64,000 nucleotides of DNA. Origin: Macrostomum hystrix (lineage: Eukaryota; Platyhelminthes; Macrostomidae). Each line of letters starts with the position of its first letter. Within the stretch, counting starts at the first letter, position 1. Of this stretch, positions 11,123-23,600 are shown piece after piece. The translations under genes were made by a program, and so were the position numbers. The DNA is taken from positions 2,671,501 through 2,735,500 of the forward strand of contig CATNEN010000024.1 of NCBI GenBank assembly GCA_950097015.1, read 5' to 3'. The notes under the pieces are model-generated. The model was not told the DNA's origin. It was given only the letters and a program-made list of their open reading frames with translations, and ran no database searches.

Positions 11123-14100
11123 CTATTCTCGTTTATCCTCAAAGCTTGACGCCGCCGAAGACAACTGCTGCTGCTGCTGCAGCTGTGGCAGCGGAGGCAT
11201 TGGTGGCAGCATGCCAGGCGGCCAGAAGCACGGTCTGGACAGCAGGTGGTAGGGCGGCGGGAAGAACAGCTCGTGCGGCATCCTTTGATGCTGCTGCGAG
11301 TGCTGATGAATCGGCGGCGGCGGCGGCAGCGGATGCGGAGGTCCGGGAGGTGGCGGCAGCAGAAGATGATGCGGAAAATGTGACGTCGACTGCTGCTGCT
11401 GCTGCTGCTGCGCAATGGAAGTGAAAGCGCCGCTAGAGATTAGCGGACTGAATGACGCGGCCTGGCGGCTGATCCCCGGTGGCAGCGGCATCGCCGGCGG
11501 CATTTGAGGCATCGGCGACGAAGGCCGCTGCTGCTGATGGCTGGGCCGCAGTCTGGCAGCTGACGCCGGGTCGACTGCCAGGAAGTGCTCGATAGCCTTG
11601 ACAGCATCGCCGCAGCAGTTTTGCAGCACGACTTCCAGCGACTGGCGCCTCTGCGCTGGAAACAGACGCTCGAGAATTTGCAGGGCCGACAGTCGGCCTG
11701 GCCGGGCCTGCTTCGGCGAAGCTGACGCTGCTGAAGTGCTTCGCCGACTGCTTGACGTTAGCTGCTGCTGCTGCTGCTGCAGGGGCTGGTGCTGCGGGGA
11801 AGAACCCGGTGACGACTTGAGTTCAACTTCCTTCTCATCGACGCCATGACCATTGCAGTCGGCCTGCTTTTTAAATTGTGCTTCGATTGGCGCTAGCTGT
11901 GACTGCTGCTGCTGTTGCTGCGACATTGGTTTGAGCTGGCTCCGTTTCTTTGCTGGCGGGGGCTGATCTTCGTCATCGCCGATTGAGGCGCCTTGAACTG
12001 AAAATGTTTGCGATTTCGAGTTTAATAAAACCAGAAAAATAAACAGCTGAACTTCTCTTGAAACACCTGAACTTCTCTTGAAACACCTGAACTTCTATTG
12101 AAACACCTGAACTTCTATTGAAACACCTGAACTTCTATTGAAACACCTGAACTTCTACTGAAACACCTGAATTTCTATTGAAACACCTGAATTTCTATTG
12201 AAACACCTGAACTTCTATTAAAACACCTGAATTTCTATTGAAACACCTGAACTTCTACTGAAAAACCTGAATTTCTATTGAAACACCTGAATTTCTATTG
12301 AAACACCTGAATTTCTATTGAAACACCTGAACTTCTATTGAAACACCTGAACTTCTATTGAAACACCTGAACTTCTATTGAAACACCTGAACTTCTATTG
12401 AAACACCTGAACTTCTATTGAAACACCTGAACTTCTACTGAAACACCTGAACTTCTATTGAAACACCTGAACTTCTATTGAAACACCTGAACTTCTACTG
12501 AAACACCTGAACTTCTACTGAAACACCTGAACTTCTACTGAAACACCTGAACTTCTATTGAAACACCTGAACTTCTATTGAAACACCTGAACTTCTATTG
12601 AAACACCTGAACTTCTATTGAAACACCTGAACTTCTACTGAAACACCTGAACTTCTACAGAAACACCTGAACTTCTCTTGAAACACCTGAAATTCTATCG
12701 AAACACCTGAATTTCTATTGAAACACCTGAACTTATCTTGAAACACCTGAAATTCTATTGAAACACCTGAACTTCTATTGAAACACCTGAACTTCTATTG
12801 AAACACCTAAAAAATGGTGTCTAACAGATTAAAAAACCGAGTCAACTCAAACAAAAATTCTCTTTTTTTCGATTGGCAGGAAATTTCAATTCTCTTAGGC
12901 CTCGCTCTGATTGTCTAATCTCGTAGATCTACACACATGTTTCTCCCCTAAAAAGAGTGTTTGTAACTCGATACCAAGTGGCATATGTCGATTGTAGGAT
13001 TAAAATCCCACGCAACTATGCAAGTCAACTTGAGTCTTGACAATCTGAAGTTACGAATAATTGTCCCACATAATTTGAGTGGTTTTCATTTTGCGAATTC
13101 GTCTTCAATCAAATATAAGAATTTAGAGACACCCGACTCCTTGTGTCTTACACAAACTTGTTTGTCTAACAGGGTGTTCCTCCATAGAATTTGACTAATA
13201 TTAGGGGAGAAAAAATCAGAATCAAAATTCAGCCAACAGACACAAAAACCGACAGAGCTTGGAAAGAGTAAACACTTTATCGGAGCGAAAATTGAGACCT
13301 ATGAGACTCAAACTTCGCCGGACTAAGCCAGAGTTCCAGAATTGCATCACAATCTTAAGTCCCGCATTATATTTAGAAACTGTTCTAAACGTAAATCAAT
13401 CAATCAATCAAATCACTGATTTGAAATCAGAAGATCAACTATACGTATATCGATATCGGACAGAAAGATCTAAAAGTGACCATTTTTTAGTTTCAAGTTC
13501 TCAACGTGCATACCTGGGCAATTGGTGTCCAAGGTTTGATAAATTGAAGAGGTTAGTATGTATAGTCAGTGTTTGCTCAGCTTTGAGTTAAGTGAGCTTG
13601 GAGACTCGAAAATTTTCATTGTTTAGTTTCCATGGAGTCGAAATTGAAGGATTTCTTAGCTAATGTCATTCTTAACGGGGAAAATATTTAGACAGCGGTT
13701 GGAAAGCATTGTAGAAACTGAAATAGTAGACGGATAGAATGTTTTATTGTCTTCTTATAGGTTGCGTCAAAAGGCAAAAACCATGAGTAGCATTGTGCAG
13801 TAGTCAGGGACTGTCACGTTGGAATAGCCAGAGAGACACTGCATGTGGGGTGGACAAAGGGAGATACATTGTAGTGTGGACAGAGAGACATTGTGGAGGT
13901 AGCCAGAGAGACATTGTGGAGGTAGCCAGAGCGACATTGTGGGGGTAGTCAAAGAGACATTGTGGGGTAGCCAGAGAGACATTGTGGGGGTAGTCAGAGA
14001 GACATTGTGGGGTAGCCAGAAAGACATTGTGGGGTAGCCAGAGAGACACCATGGGTTGGCTAGAGAGACATTGTGGGGGTAGCCAGGGAGACATTGTGGT

Positions 14101-15017
14101 GTAGCCAGAGAGACATTGTGGGGGTAGTCAAAGAGACATTGTGGGGTAGCCAGAGAGACATTGTGGGGGTAGTCAGAGAGACATTGTGGAGGTAGCCAGA
14201 AAGACATTGTGGGGGTAGCCAGAGAGACATTGTGGGGGTAGTCAGAGAGACATTGTGGGGGTAGCCAGAGAGACATTGTGGAGGTAGCCAGAGAGAAATT
14301 GTGGAGGTAGCCAGGGAGACATTGTGGTGTAGCCAGAAAGACATTGTGGGGTAGTTGGTGGGCCGACAATTTGAGCTCTATAGACTCACCTCTTCCGCTA
14401 TCCGGTGTGGCTGCAGCCTCTGGCTCCTCGCTAAACTCGTCAGCGCCGTCCAGTTCGGCTGCCGCTGCCGCAGCCGCCTCGTCATCATCGTCGTCGTCCT
14501 CATCTCGCCCGGCTTCGTCGCCTTCCAGCTCGTCGCCGCCAGCGTCGGCCAGAGCCAGCCTTCGCTGCTGCAGCATCGCCTCCGCCTGGTCCATCGGCTC
14601 CGTGACGCACTCCGGGCCCCAGAGCGGACCGGAAGACAGCACCGGGGCGCCGCCGTCGGCGAAGCTACGCAGCCCGATGGCCACGGCGTCCTCGGCGCTC
14701 TGCTGACGCTTCAGAGCCACCTGAGCGGCCATGACCCGCTGCCGTTCGGCGATGAGATTGCACTTGGCGCAGGCGCAGTCCTTGAATCGGCAGTGCCGCT
14801 TGTGACCCTTCAGCCAGCTCACCATGCCGTGGTTGCGGCAGCGGGCACACTTCGGCTTCCTGGCGCCCTTCTCCGTCACCGGATAGATTGGCGGCTGCAT
14901 CAGCTTCACCAGCGACCGGGTCAGCGCCGGGTCGAGAAACGGCGCCCTCAGCGCGGCCGAATGAGGCGGCCCGGCAGTTGTGGAAGACGGCTGAGGCGGT
15001 CTGTGCGGAGGCTCCAT
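11123..15017 (-). CDS. DMRT transcription factor (DM + DMA domains)
   Basis: Two exons: 14390-15017 (ATG at 15017) and 11123-11997. They are joined by a phase-1 intron with donor GAAGAG/GTGAGT and acceptor TTTTCAG. The sum is 1503 nt, giving 500 aa. The DM zinc module spans about residues 56-102 ([26 protein letters not shown]), with the Cys/His ligands of doublesex/mab-3 proteins that bind the DNA minor groove. Exon 2 supplies a DMA (CUE-like) domain at about 311-351 ([18 protein letters not shown]-like [20 protein letters not shown]). DM plus DMA is the DMRTA (DMRT4/5) arrangement, a nuclear regulator of sexual or neural differentiation. Acidic and poly-Ala tracts (171-187), several poly-Gln runs and a Pro-rich tail fill the remainder. 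The intron holds two minisatellites. Which DMRT ortholog this is was not resolved. Confidence 0.93.
12035..12808. repeat. 20-bp minisatellite in DMRT intron
   Basis: About thirty-eight copies of ACACCTGAACTTCTATTGAA, strikingly regular at exactly 20 bp. It begins about 40 bp from the 3' splice site of DMRT exon 2. On the gene strand each unit contains TTCAGGTG, which resembles both an acceptor and a donor. Confidence 0.97.
12809..13829. other. Middle of DMRT intron, no gene seen
   Basis: AT-rich, non-repetitive intron sequence between the two arrays. Short open frames here have no recognisable similarity. Confidence 0.55.
13830..14345. repeat. 23-24-bp minisatellite in DMRT intron
   Basis: About twenty-two copies of a unit with core GAGAGACATTGTGGGGGTAG. 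It ends 45 bp from the DMRT exon 1 donor. The exon 1 reading frame continues through the whole array without a stop as far as 13767. Confidence 0.95.
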
Positions 15018-15609
15018 ATTTGACGGAGGCTCTCAAGTGTCAATCAAAGACTTGGTGGCGGGGGAGAGTTTTGGTCTGAATTTTTGTTCCAACTACTGAC
15101 TGGCGGTTTTCAACTATTCTAGCAAAAATATCCCCTTGTATCACCTCCTCTTTAGCCCGCTAGCAAACTGATCCATTGCAGAGCTGACCAATTGAAAACC
15201 GTTTGACAAGACCGCATCCCCTTTCATCCCTGTCCTGCTTTCTGTTAAGATCCCTAATTCAGCGATCGAAATCCCCTTCCCGGCCAATGGCCGCTGCACG
15301 CGGTGCGCCCTACCCCCCCTGTCCAGGCTATATCGAATTTTTCATCCAATTTCAACCGAAACGGAAATTATAGTCGACAATTTATTATCTAGAACGAGGC
15401 GGATAGAAACTGGGCAAACAGATTAGCTATGGGGACATTCATCCCAAGCTGCGAAAATGCTGTTAAAGATCTCAAACCTGATTGACCAAGGTGGGAAAGA
15501 TCATTACTAGAGAAGGCTGCGGAGTTATTCAGGAAATGAATGGATATCAAAGGAAATTGCCGCCCTGACCTGCGGCATCTCTGCTTTCAAAAGCCTGAAT
15601 AAAAGTAGA
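15018..15609. other. DMRT 5' flank, nothing else seen
   Basis: A moderately GC-rich region upstream of the DMRT start, expected to hold its promoter and 5' UTR. I could not place a specific promoter element. Confidence 0.5.
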
Positions 15610-16450
15610 TGAGAATGTGATTGAGAATGAGAATGAGAATGAGAATGAGAATGTGATTGAGAATGAGAATGAGAATGAGAATGAGAATGTGATTGAGAAT
15701 GAGAATGAGAATGAGAATGTGATTGAGAATGAGAATGAGAATGAGAATGAGAATGTGATTGAGAATGAGAATGAGAATGAGAATGTGATTGAGAATGAGA
15801 ATGAGAATGAGAATGAGAATGAGAATGAGAATGAGAATGAGAATGAGAATGAGAATGAGAATGAGAATGAGAATGTGATTGAGAATGAGAATGAGAATGA
15901 GAATGAGAATGAGAATGAGAATGTGATTGAGAATGAGAATGAGAATGTGATTGAGAATGAGAATGAGAATGAGAATGAGAATGAGAATGTGATTGAGAAT
16001 GAGAATGAGAATGAGAATGAGAATGAGATTGATAATGAGATTGAGAATGAGAATGAGAATGAGATTGAGAATGAGAATGAGAATGAGATTGAGAATGAGA
16101 TTGAGAATGAGATTGAGAATGAGATTGAGAATGAGAATGAGAATGAGATTGAGAATGAGATTAAGAATGAGATTGAGAATGAGATTGAGAATGAGATTGA
16201 GAATGAGAATGAGAATGAGAATGGGAATGAGAATGACAATGACAATAGGAATGAGAATTGAAATGAGAATGGCAATGGGAATGAGAATGACAATGGGAAT
16301 GAGAATAACAATGGGAATGAGAATGACAATAGGAGTGAGAATGAGAATGAGAATGAGAATGAGAATGAGAATGAGAATGGGAATGAGAATGAAAATGAGA
16401 ATGAGAATGAGAATGAGAATGAGAATGAGAATGAGAATGAGAATGAGAAA
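15610..16450. repeat. (GAGAAT)n hexanucleotide satellite
   Basis: About 140 units of GAGAAT with interspersed GTGATT, GAGATT and late GACAAT/GGGAAT variants. Purines dominate the plus strand. It yields long stop-free frames (Glu-Asn, Met-Arg, Ser-Phe, Ser-His repeats) that are not genes. Confidence 0.97.
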
Positions 16451-16659
16451 GAAACAGTCCTCTTTTACCGAAGATACACATTTTTATTTTCCACCATTCC
16501 ACCTAGAGGATTTTTAAATTGGTGCCATCGCTTGACCGCTTACAATATCCTAAACTCTTTACTAATAGTAGTTACAAATCAATTCCCGTTCCCGTACCGA
16601 ATTATAGAATCGACAACAGTGACAAGAAATTTAAAGACAAAAATTATAATTTTTTTGTT
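16451..16659. other. Spacer, nothing seen
   Basis: Short AT-rich stretch between the hexanucleotide array and a SINE. Confidence 0.5.
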
Positions 16660-16689
16660 CCTTAAACAACAAATCACATCCTTGAATTG

Positions 16690-16930
16690 CATGAGATCAA
16701 TAGATGTACAGCTAGGGCACAGCCGCAGCTATTGCACGGCGCATGCAAAGCCTGTGTACAGTTGCTCAGTCCGTGGACTGGCGAATCCACTGGGTTTGTC
16801 TCTTTTGGACAGCTGTTAGAAATGAAGATTAAGTGTTTAGTGCTAGGACACCAATTTGTTTTCTGTGGGTTGAGACTCGAACCCATGACCTATTTATCAA
16901 CATTCCGAAACTCTAACCTCTGCTACCCTA
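16690..16930 (-). mobile_element. SINE family A, diverged copy
   Basis: The body segment GCACAGCCGCAGCTATTGC, shared with the copies at 30900 and 59650, is followed by GTCCGTGGACTG. A degenerate tRNA-like head then carries GAGACTCGAACCCATGACC (a reversed B-box). It is more diverged than the other family A copies. Confidence 0.65.
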
Positions 16931-17019
16931 ATAATCTCGTCAAAATCTCCATAGAGAACGTCTTTTGAATCTAACACAACAAGCTCTTTTCAGAACTTCA
17001 TGACAATCTACATTAGAAT

Positions 17020-17450
17020 CGCATGAGAATCTCCCCTAAGAATCTTACGAGAATCTCCCCTAAGAATCTTACGAGAATCTCCCCTAAGAATCTTACGAGA
17101 ATCTCCCCTAAGAATCTTACGAGAATCTCCCCTGAGAATCTTACGAGAATCTCCCTGAGAATCTTACGAGAATCTCCCTGAGAATCTTACGAGAATCCTC
17201 CTGAGAATCTTACGAGAATCTCCCTGAGAATCGCTCGAGAATCTCCCTGAGAATCGCTCGAGAATCCTCCTGAGAATCTTACGAGAATCTCCCTGAGAAT
17301 CTTACGAGAATCCTCCTGAGAATCTTACGAGAATCCTCCTGAGAATCGCTCGAGAATCTCCCTGAGAATCGCTCGAGAATCTCCCTGAGAATCGCTCGAG
17401 AATCTCCCTGAGAATCTTACGAGAATCTCCCCTAAGAATCTTACAAGTAT
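17020..17450. repeat. 22-23-bp minisatellite
   Basis: About nineteen units of CTTACGAGAATCTCCCTGAG with variants (CTTACG, GCTCG; CCCCTAAG, CCCTGAG, CCTCCTGAG). The variants are arranged in blocks. Confidence 0.92.
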
Positions 17451-18084
17451 TCCTTTAAAGTGCCTCCCTACTTTATTTATAATCGATTAGTACTTGATAA
17501 AAAATAGCTAAAGGGAAAAATCTTGTCCCGTTCTGATATGCATTATTTAAAACTACTCACCACTCGCTGCTCATATCAACTTCCTAACCAAGGAGCATAT
17601 AATAAGTCATATGAGTTCGCAATGTCATTTTTAGTTTGAAAATATCTAACCGCAACAAACCGGTTCGTGCTCAATGGGGGGGTTCTTTTGAGTATAGAAT
17701 ATGCGGGTCATAGGAAAAATAAGCGAAATTGTTGATCCTATGTACGAGTATACGCTCTGTAGACAGTCACAGATAACGTCAAGTAGAAATGGCATATTTC
17801 CCGAGTAGCAGTCCTTTCAAACAAGAGCTCGAATTGAATGGGGTTTTCAATTGCACGCAAAGATAAGACAAAGAATGAAATAGTGTTACTGACACCCTCA
17901 CAAACATGTTTTTATTGAGCAAAGTGGCAAAAACTCGACAAAAGGCGTTTGTAAACGGTTTGGAAAACTGATAAAAAAACAGAACGAGATTAACGTGACT
18001 AAGTGAATTTTAACAATTTTAAAGTTTGCTAGTAAACTAGATCGGATCTTTCTTCTTCATTTCCTTCCGCAGATTTGAGATCTG
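17451..18084. other. Spacer, nothing seen
   Basis: AT-rich unique sequence without recognisable coding potential. Confidence 0.5.
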
Positions 18085-20190
18085 AAGTCCGAGTATGTCG
18101 ATATGAGAACTGAAGAATGTCTATATGAGAACTGAAGTATGTCTATATGAGAACTGAAGTATGTCTATATGAGAACTGAAGAATGTCTATATGAGAACTG
18201 AAGTATGTCTATATGAGAACTGAAGTATGTCTATATGAGAACTGAAGTATGTCTATTTGAGAACTGAAGTATGTCTATATGAGAACTGAAGTATGTCTAT
18301 ATGAGAACTGAAGTATGTCTATATGAGAACTGAAGTATGTCTATTTATCTGAAGTATGTCTATATGAGAACTGAAGTATGTCTATTTGAGAACTGAAGTA
18401 TGTCTATTTGAGAACTGAATTATGTCTATTTGAGAACTGAAGTATGTCTATTTGAGATCTGAAGTATGTCTATATGAGAACTGAAGTATGTCTATTTGAG
18501 ATCTGAAGTATGTCTATTTGAGAACTGAATTATGTCTATTTGAGAACTGAAGTATGTCTATTTGAGAACTGAAGTATGTCTATATGAGAACTGAAGTATG
18601 TCTATTTGAGAACTGAAGTATGTCTATATGAGATCTGAAGTATGTCTATTTATCTGAAGTATGTCTATTTGAGATCTGAAGTATGTCTATATGAGAACTG
18701 AAGTATGTCTATATGAGAACTGAAGTATGTCTATATGAGAACTGAAGTATGTCTATTTATCTGAAGTATGTCTATATGAGAACTGAAGTATGTCTATTTG
18801 AGAACTGAAGTATGTCTATTTGAGAACTGAATTATGTCTATTTGAGAACTGAAGTATGTCTATTTGAGAACTGAAGAATGTCTATATGAGAACTGAAGAA
18901 TGTCTATATGAGAACTGAAGTATGTCTATATAAGAACTGAAGTATGTCTATTTGAGAACTGAAGCATGTCTATTTGAGAACTGAAGAATGTCTATTTGAG
19001 ATCTGAAGAATGTCTATATGAGAACTGAAGTATGTCTATATGAGAACTGAAGTATGTCTATTTGAGAACTGAAGTATGTCTATATGAGAACTGAAGTATG
19101 TCTATATGAGAACTGAAGTATGTATATTTGAGAACTGAAGCATGTCTATTTGAGAACTGAAGTATGTATATTTGAGAACTGAAGCATGTCTATTTGAGAA
19201 CTGAAGTATGTATATTTGAGAACTGAAGTATGTCTATATGAGAACTGAAGTATGTCTATTTGAGAACTGAAGTATGTCTATTTGAGAACTGAAGTATGTC
19301 TATTTGAGAACTGAAGTATGTCTATTTGAGAACTGAAGTATGTCTATTTGAGAACTGAAGTATGTCTATTTGAGAACTGAAGTATGTCTATTTGAGATCT
19401 AAAGAATGTCTATTTGAGATCTAAAGAATGTCTATTTGAGATCTGAAGTCCGAGAATGTCTATTTGAGAACTGAAGAATGTCTATTTGAGATCTAAAGAA
19501 TGTCTACTTGAGATCTAAAAAATGTCTATTTGAGATCTAAAAAATGTCTACTTGAGATCTAAAAAATGTCTATTTGAGATCTAAAGAATGTCCATTTGAG
19601 ATCTAAAGAATGTCTATTTGAGATCTAAAGAATGTCTATTTGAGATCTAAAGAATGTCTATTTGAGATCTAAAGAATGTCTATTTGAGATCTAAAGAATG
19701 TCTATTTGAGATCTGAAGTCCGAGAATGTCTATTTGAGAACTGAAGAATGTCTATTTGAGATCTAAAGAATGTCTACTTGAGATCTAAAAAATGTCTATT
19801 TGAGATCTAAAAAATGTCTACTTGAGATCTAAAAAATGTCTATTTGAGATCTAAAGAATGTCCATTTGAGATCTAAAGAATGTCTATTTGAGATCTAAAG
19901 AATGTCTATTTGAGATCTAAAGAATGTCTATTTGAGATCTATAGAATGTCTACTTGAGATCTAAAAAATGTCTATTTGAGATCTAAAAAATGTCTATTTG
20001 AGATCTAAAGAATGTCCATTTGAGATCTAAAGAATGTCTATTTGAGATCTAAAGAATGTCTATTTGAGATCTAAAGAATGTCTATTTGAGATCTAAAGAA
20101 TGTCTATTTGAGATCTGAAGTATGTCTATATGAGAACTGAATTATGTCTATTTGAGATCTGAAGTATGTCTATTTGAGATCTCAATTACC
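18085..20190. repeat. 22-bp satellite, largest array in the window
   Basis: About ninety-five copies of TATGTCTATTTGAGAACTGA(AG). Three sequence domains are visible: an ATATGAGAACTG-rich left part, a TTTGAGAACTG middle, and an AGATCTAAAGAATG right part from about 19385. A block of roughly 285 bp is duplicated within the right part (compare 19440-19720 with 19725-19945). Confidence 0.97.
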
Positions 20191-20677
20191 AAAAAACGTC
20201 AGCGATTCCCGAAAATTTAGGGATCTAAAGTATCTGACGATGTTCTTATTTGATCACAGTGATTAGTTACAATGTCTAAGGCACACTGTTGATAAGCAGA
20301 TCCAAGGCTACACTGTAATGCATAATTTATCCCACCCCAAAGATGCTAGAGTGAGTCATTCAAAAATTATTCCCTCCTAAACTGAACCCTTGGCCCAACC
20401 CAGGCTTACGCAGCGTACTCTGCCAAGCCTTGCTGTCCAATAGCAATTTGTCTGGGTAAGAAAATTATATTTTTAGAGTTAAAAATAGGGCAATGAACAT
20501 GCACGCACAAGGGGAGTGTTCTGTTTCTCAACGATCGAGATTCTGACAGTCAAATCTAGTCTTTAAACTAGAGATATTGACAACGATTAAAATAACAGCA
20601 TTAATTCAATTACTGAGAGTTGTTGACAACTGCGCTAAGTTGTCATTTTTTTAATTGAAACAGTCGTCTAGGCCTCA
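20191..20677. other. 5' flank of the SLC16-like gene
   Basis: Unique sequence before the transporter start. A TTTTTTTAATTGAAACAG motif ends 17 bp before the ATG and looks like a 3' splice site. It could be the end of a 5' UTR intron or a trans-splice acceptor. Confidence 0.45.
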
Positions 20678-23600
20678 ATGTCTCCCGGTAGAGTCTACCA
20701 GTCACCGAATGGTGGCTGGGGCTGGGTAGTCGTTGCCTCAGCATTCTGCGTCCACCTGGTCATCGACGGCATCACCTACGCGTTCGGCGTGCTGGCAGCT
20801 GAACTTGTTGAAGAGCTGCAGGTGAGCTATGGTCAGGGGAATGGGTTTGGGATTGGTAGATTGATAGGTGGAGTAATGACTGACATCCTGATGGACAAGT
20901 GAGGTCACGATTGACATCCTGATGGACAGGTGAGGTCACGATTGACATCCTGTTGGACAGGTGGGGTAATGATTGACATCCTGATGGACAGGTGAGGTAA
21001 TAATTGACATCCTGATGGACAGGTGCAGGGGTAATGATTGACATCCTGATGGACAGGTGGGTAACGATTGACATCCTGATGGACAGGTGGGGTAACAATC
21101 AAGATTCTGATGGACAGGTGGGGTAACGATTGACATCTTGATGGATATGTGATGTAATAACTGACATTCTGATGTACAGTTGGGGCAACGATTGGCATTC
21201 TGATGGACAGGTGGGGTAATGATTGACATCTTGATGGACAGGCGGGATAATTATCGACATCTTGATGAACAGGTGGATCGTAATGATCAACATCTTGATG
21301 GACAGATGGGGTAATGATTGACATCCTGATGGACAGTTGGGGTAATGATTGACATCCTGATGGACAGGTGGGGTAATGATTGACATCCTGATGGACAGGT
21401 GGGGTAATGATTGACATCCTGATGGACAGGTAGGGTAACAATCAAGATTCTGATGGACAGGTGGGGTAACAATTGACATCTTGATGGATATGTGATGTAA
21501 TAACTGACATTCTGATGGACAGTTGGGGCAACGATTGGCATTCTGATGGACAGGTGGGGTAATGATCAACATCTTGATGGACAGGTGGAGTAAGGATTGA
21601 CATCTTGATGGACAGGCGGGATAATTATCGACATCTTGATGAACAGGTGGATCGTAATGATCAACATCTTGATGGACAGGTGGGGTAATGATTGGCGTCC
21701 TGATAGACAGGTGGGGTAATGATCAACATCTTGATGGACAGGTGGGGTAATGATTGACATCCTGATGGACAGGTTGGGTAATTATTGACATCCTGATGGA
21801 CAGGTGGGGTAATGATTGACATCCTGATGGACAGGTGAGGTAATGATTGACATCCTGATGGACAGGTGCAGGGGTAATGATTGACATCCTGATGGACAGG
21901 TGGGTAACGATTGACATCCTGATGGACAAGTGGGGTAACAATCAAGATTCTGATGGACAGGTGGGGTAATGATCAACATCTTGATGGACAGGTGGGGTAA
22001 TGATTGACATCCTGATGGACAGGTGGGGTAATGATTGACATCCTGATGGACAGGTGGGGTAATGATTGACATCCTGATGGACAGGTGGGGTAATGATTGA
22101 CATCCTGATGGACAGGTGGGGTAACGATTGACATCCTGAATGACAGGCGGGTGTGGTTTGAATCCCCACCCGGCAGGCATCAAGACAGCTGGCAGGTTGG
22201 ATCACATCAATCATGGTGGGCATCACCCTGGGCGCCGGGCCGGTGGCCAGCGTGGCCAGCACGAAATTCGGCAATCGGCCGGTGGCCATGACCGGAGCCG
22301 TGATTGGCAGCATCGGATTCGCCGTGTCCTACTTTGCCACCGAGGCCTGGATGCTTGTCATTACCATCGGCTGTCTGGTTGGTGAGTTTCAGGACAGGCA
22401 TTCCATCATTTACTGCCCAACGAAATGTGATTGCAAAATGAGGGAAAAATAAATCTGCAGGACTCGGCATGAGTTTGATTTACCTACCAACAATTGTTAC
22501 TGTTGGAATCTACTTCACGACGCTTCGATCCACAGCACTGGGCATTGCCGTGTGTGGCTCTGGATTCGGTAAGTTTTAATTTAGGAATTAAAATCCTTTT
22601 TGGAGACGGTTGGACACTACTTTGATCGAAAGAAAATAAGGAATGAGGTGGGTGTCGGAGTGAGGTGGGTGTAGGAGTGAGGTGGGTGTAGGAGTGAGGT
22701 GGGTGTCGGAGTGAGGTGGCTGTCGAAGTGAGGTGGGTGTCGGAGTGAGGTAGATGTTGTAGTGACCTACATCTGACTGCTTGAATTGTTTCGCCGTCCT
22801 CGCAGGTACATTCATTTTTAGCCCTTTTATCAGCTTCCTGATTCAGAAGTACACGTGGCGCGGCACAATGCTAATTTTGTCGGCCATACTGCTGCACTGC
22901 GCCCTGTTCGGCTCAATGTTCCGGCCGTTGCCGTTCATACTGGTGCCAGACTCGGATATTAAACGGAAGGGAGTTAATCAGGACGCCAAAAAGAAGGCAG
23001 AGCTGCAACCCGACGGCCTGACGGCGCAGGCGGGTCCGGAGCAGCAGCGACTGCTGGATAAAAAAGAGTTGACGGTGGAGCTGACGATGAACCAGGGCGG
23101 CTTGAACAAGCGCTCCGGGCGGGGCATCCGCGCGATACGCGCCGGCCGATCCGGCGGCGGCGGCGGCGGAGGTGGCGATCGGGACTTTCTGTCTGTGCAG
23201 GACATGTCGCGCCAGAAGCAATCGGTTCGTCGATCCGGCAGCGTCGGCCTCGAGGAGCAGCCGAAGATCGACGCCGCGTTGGCGGCGATGGCGCACGACA
23301 TCCAGCTGACGCACGTGACTAGGCCAGTGCACTTCATCCGCAGCATCACCAGCATCGCCACCCTGCGCGACGAGGAAACTGGCGAGGCGGCCGGCGTGGA
23401 AGCCGAGGCCAAATCGCTGCGCGCCGTCATCCGGCAGGAGCTGGCAGGCCTGATGAACGTCTCACTGCTGAAGGACGTGTCCTTCGTGCTGTTCCTCATC
23501 TCCAACCTGCTGGGCAGCATCGGGTTCAACGCGCCGTTTCTGTTTGTGCCCGACAGAGCCCAGCAAGCCGGAATCTCCAAGACGCACAGCTCCCTGCTGG

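Noticed and set aside
15547-16517. Long open frames on both strands rich in Ser-Phe, Glu-Asn, Met-Arg and Ser-His
   Set aside because: They are translations of the GAGAAT hexanucleotide array, in which most frames lack stops.
18085-20190. A CRISPR array, because of regular short repeats
   Set aside because: Units are contiguous without unique spacers and the window is animal DNA with spliced genes.
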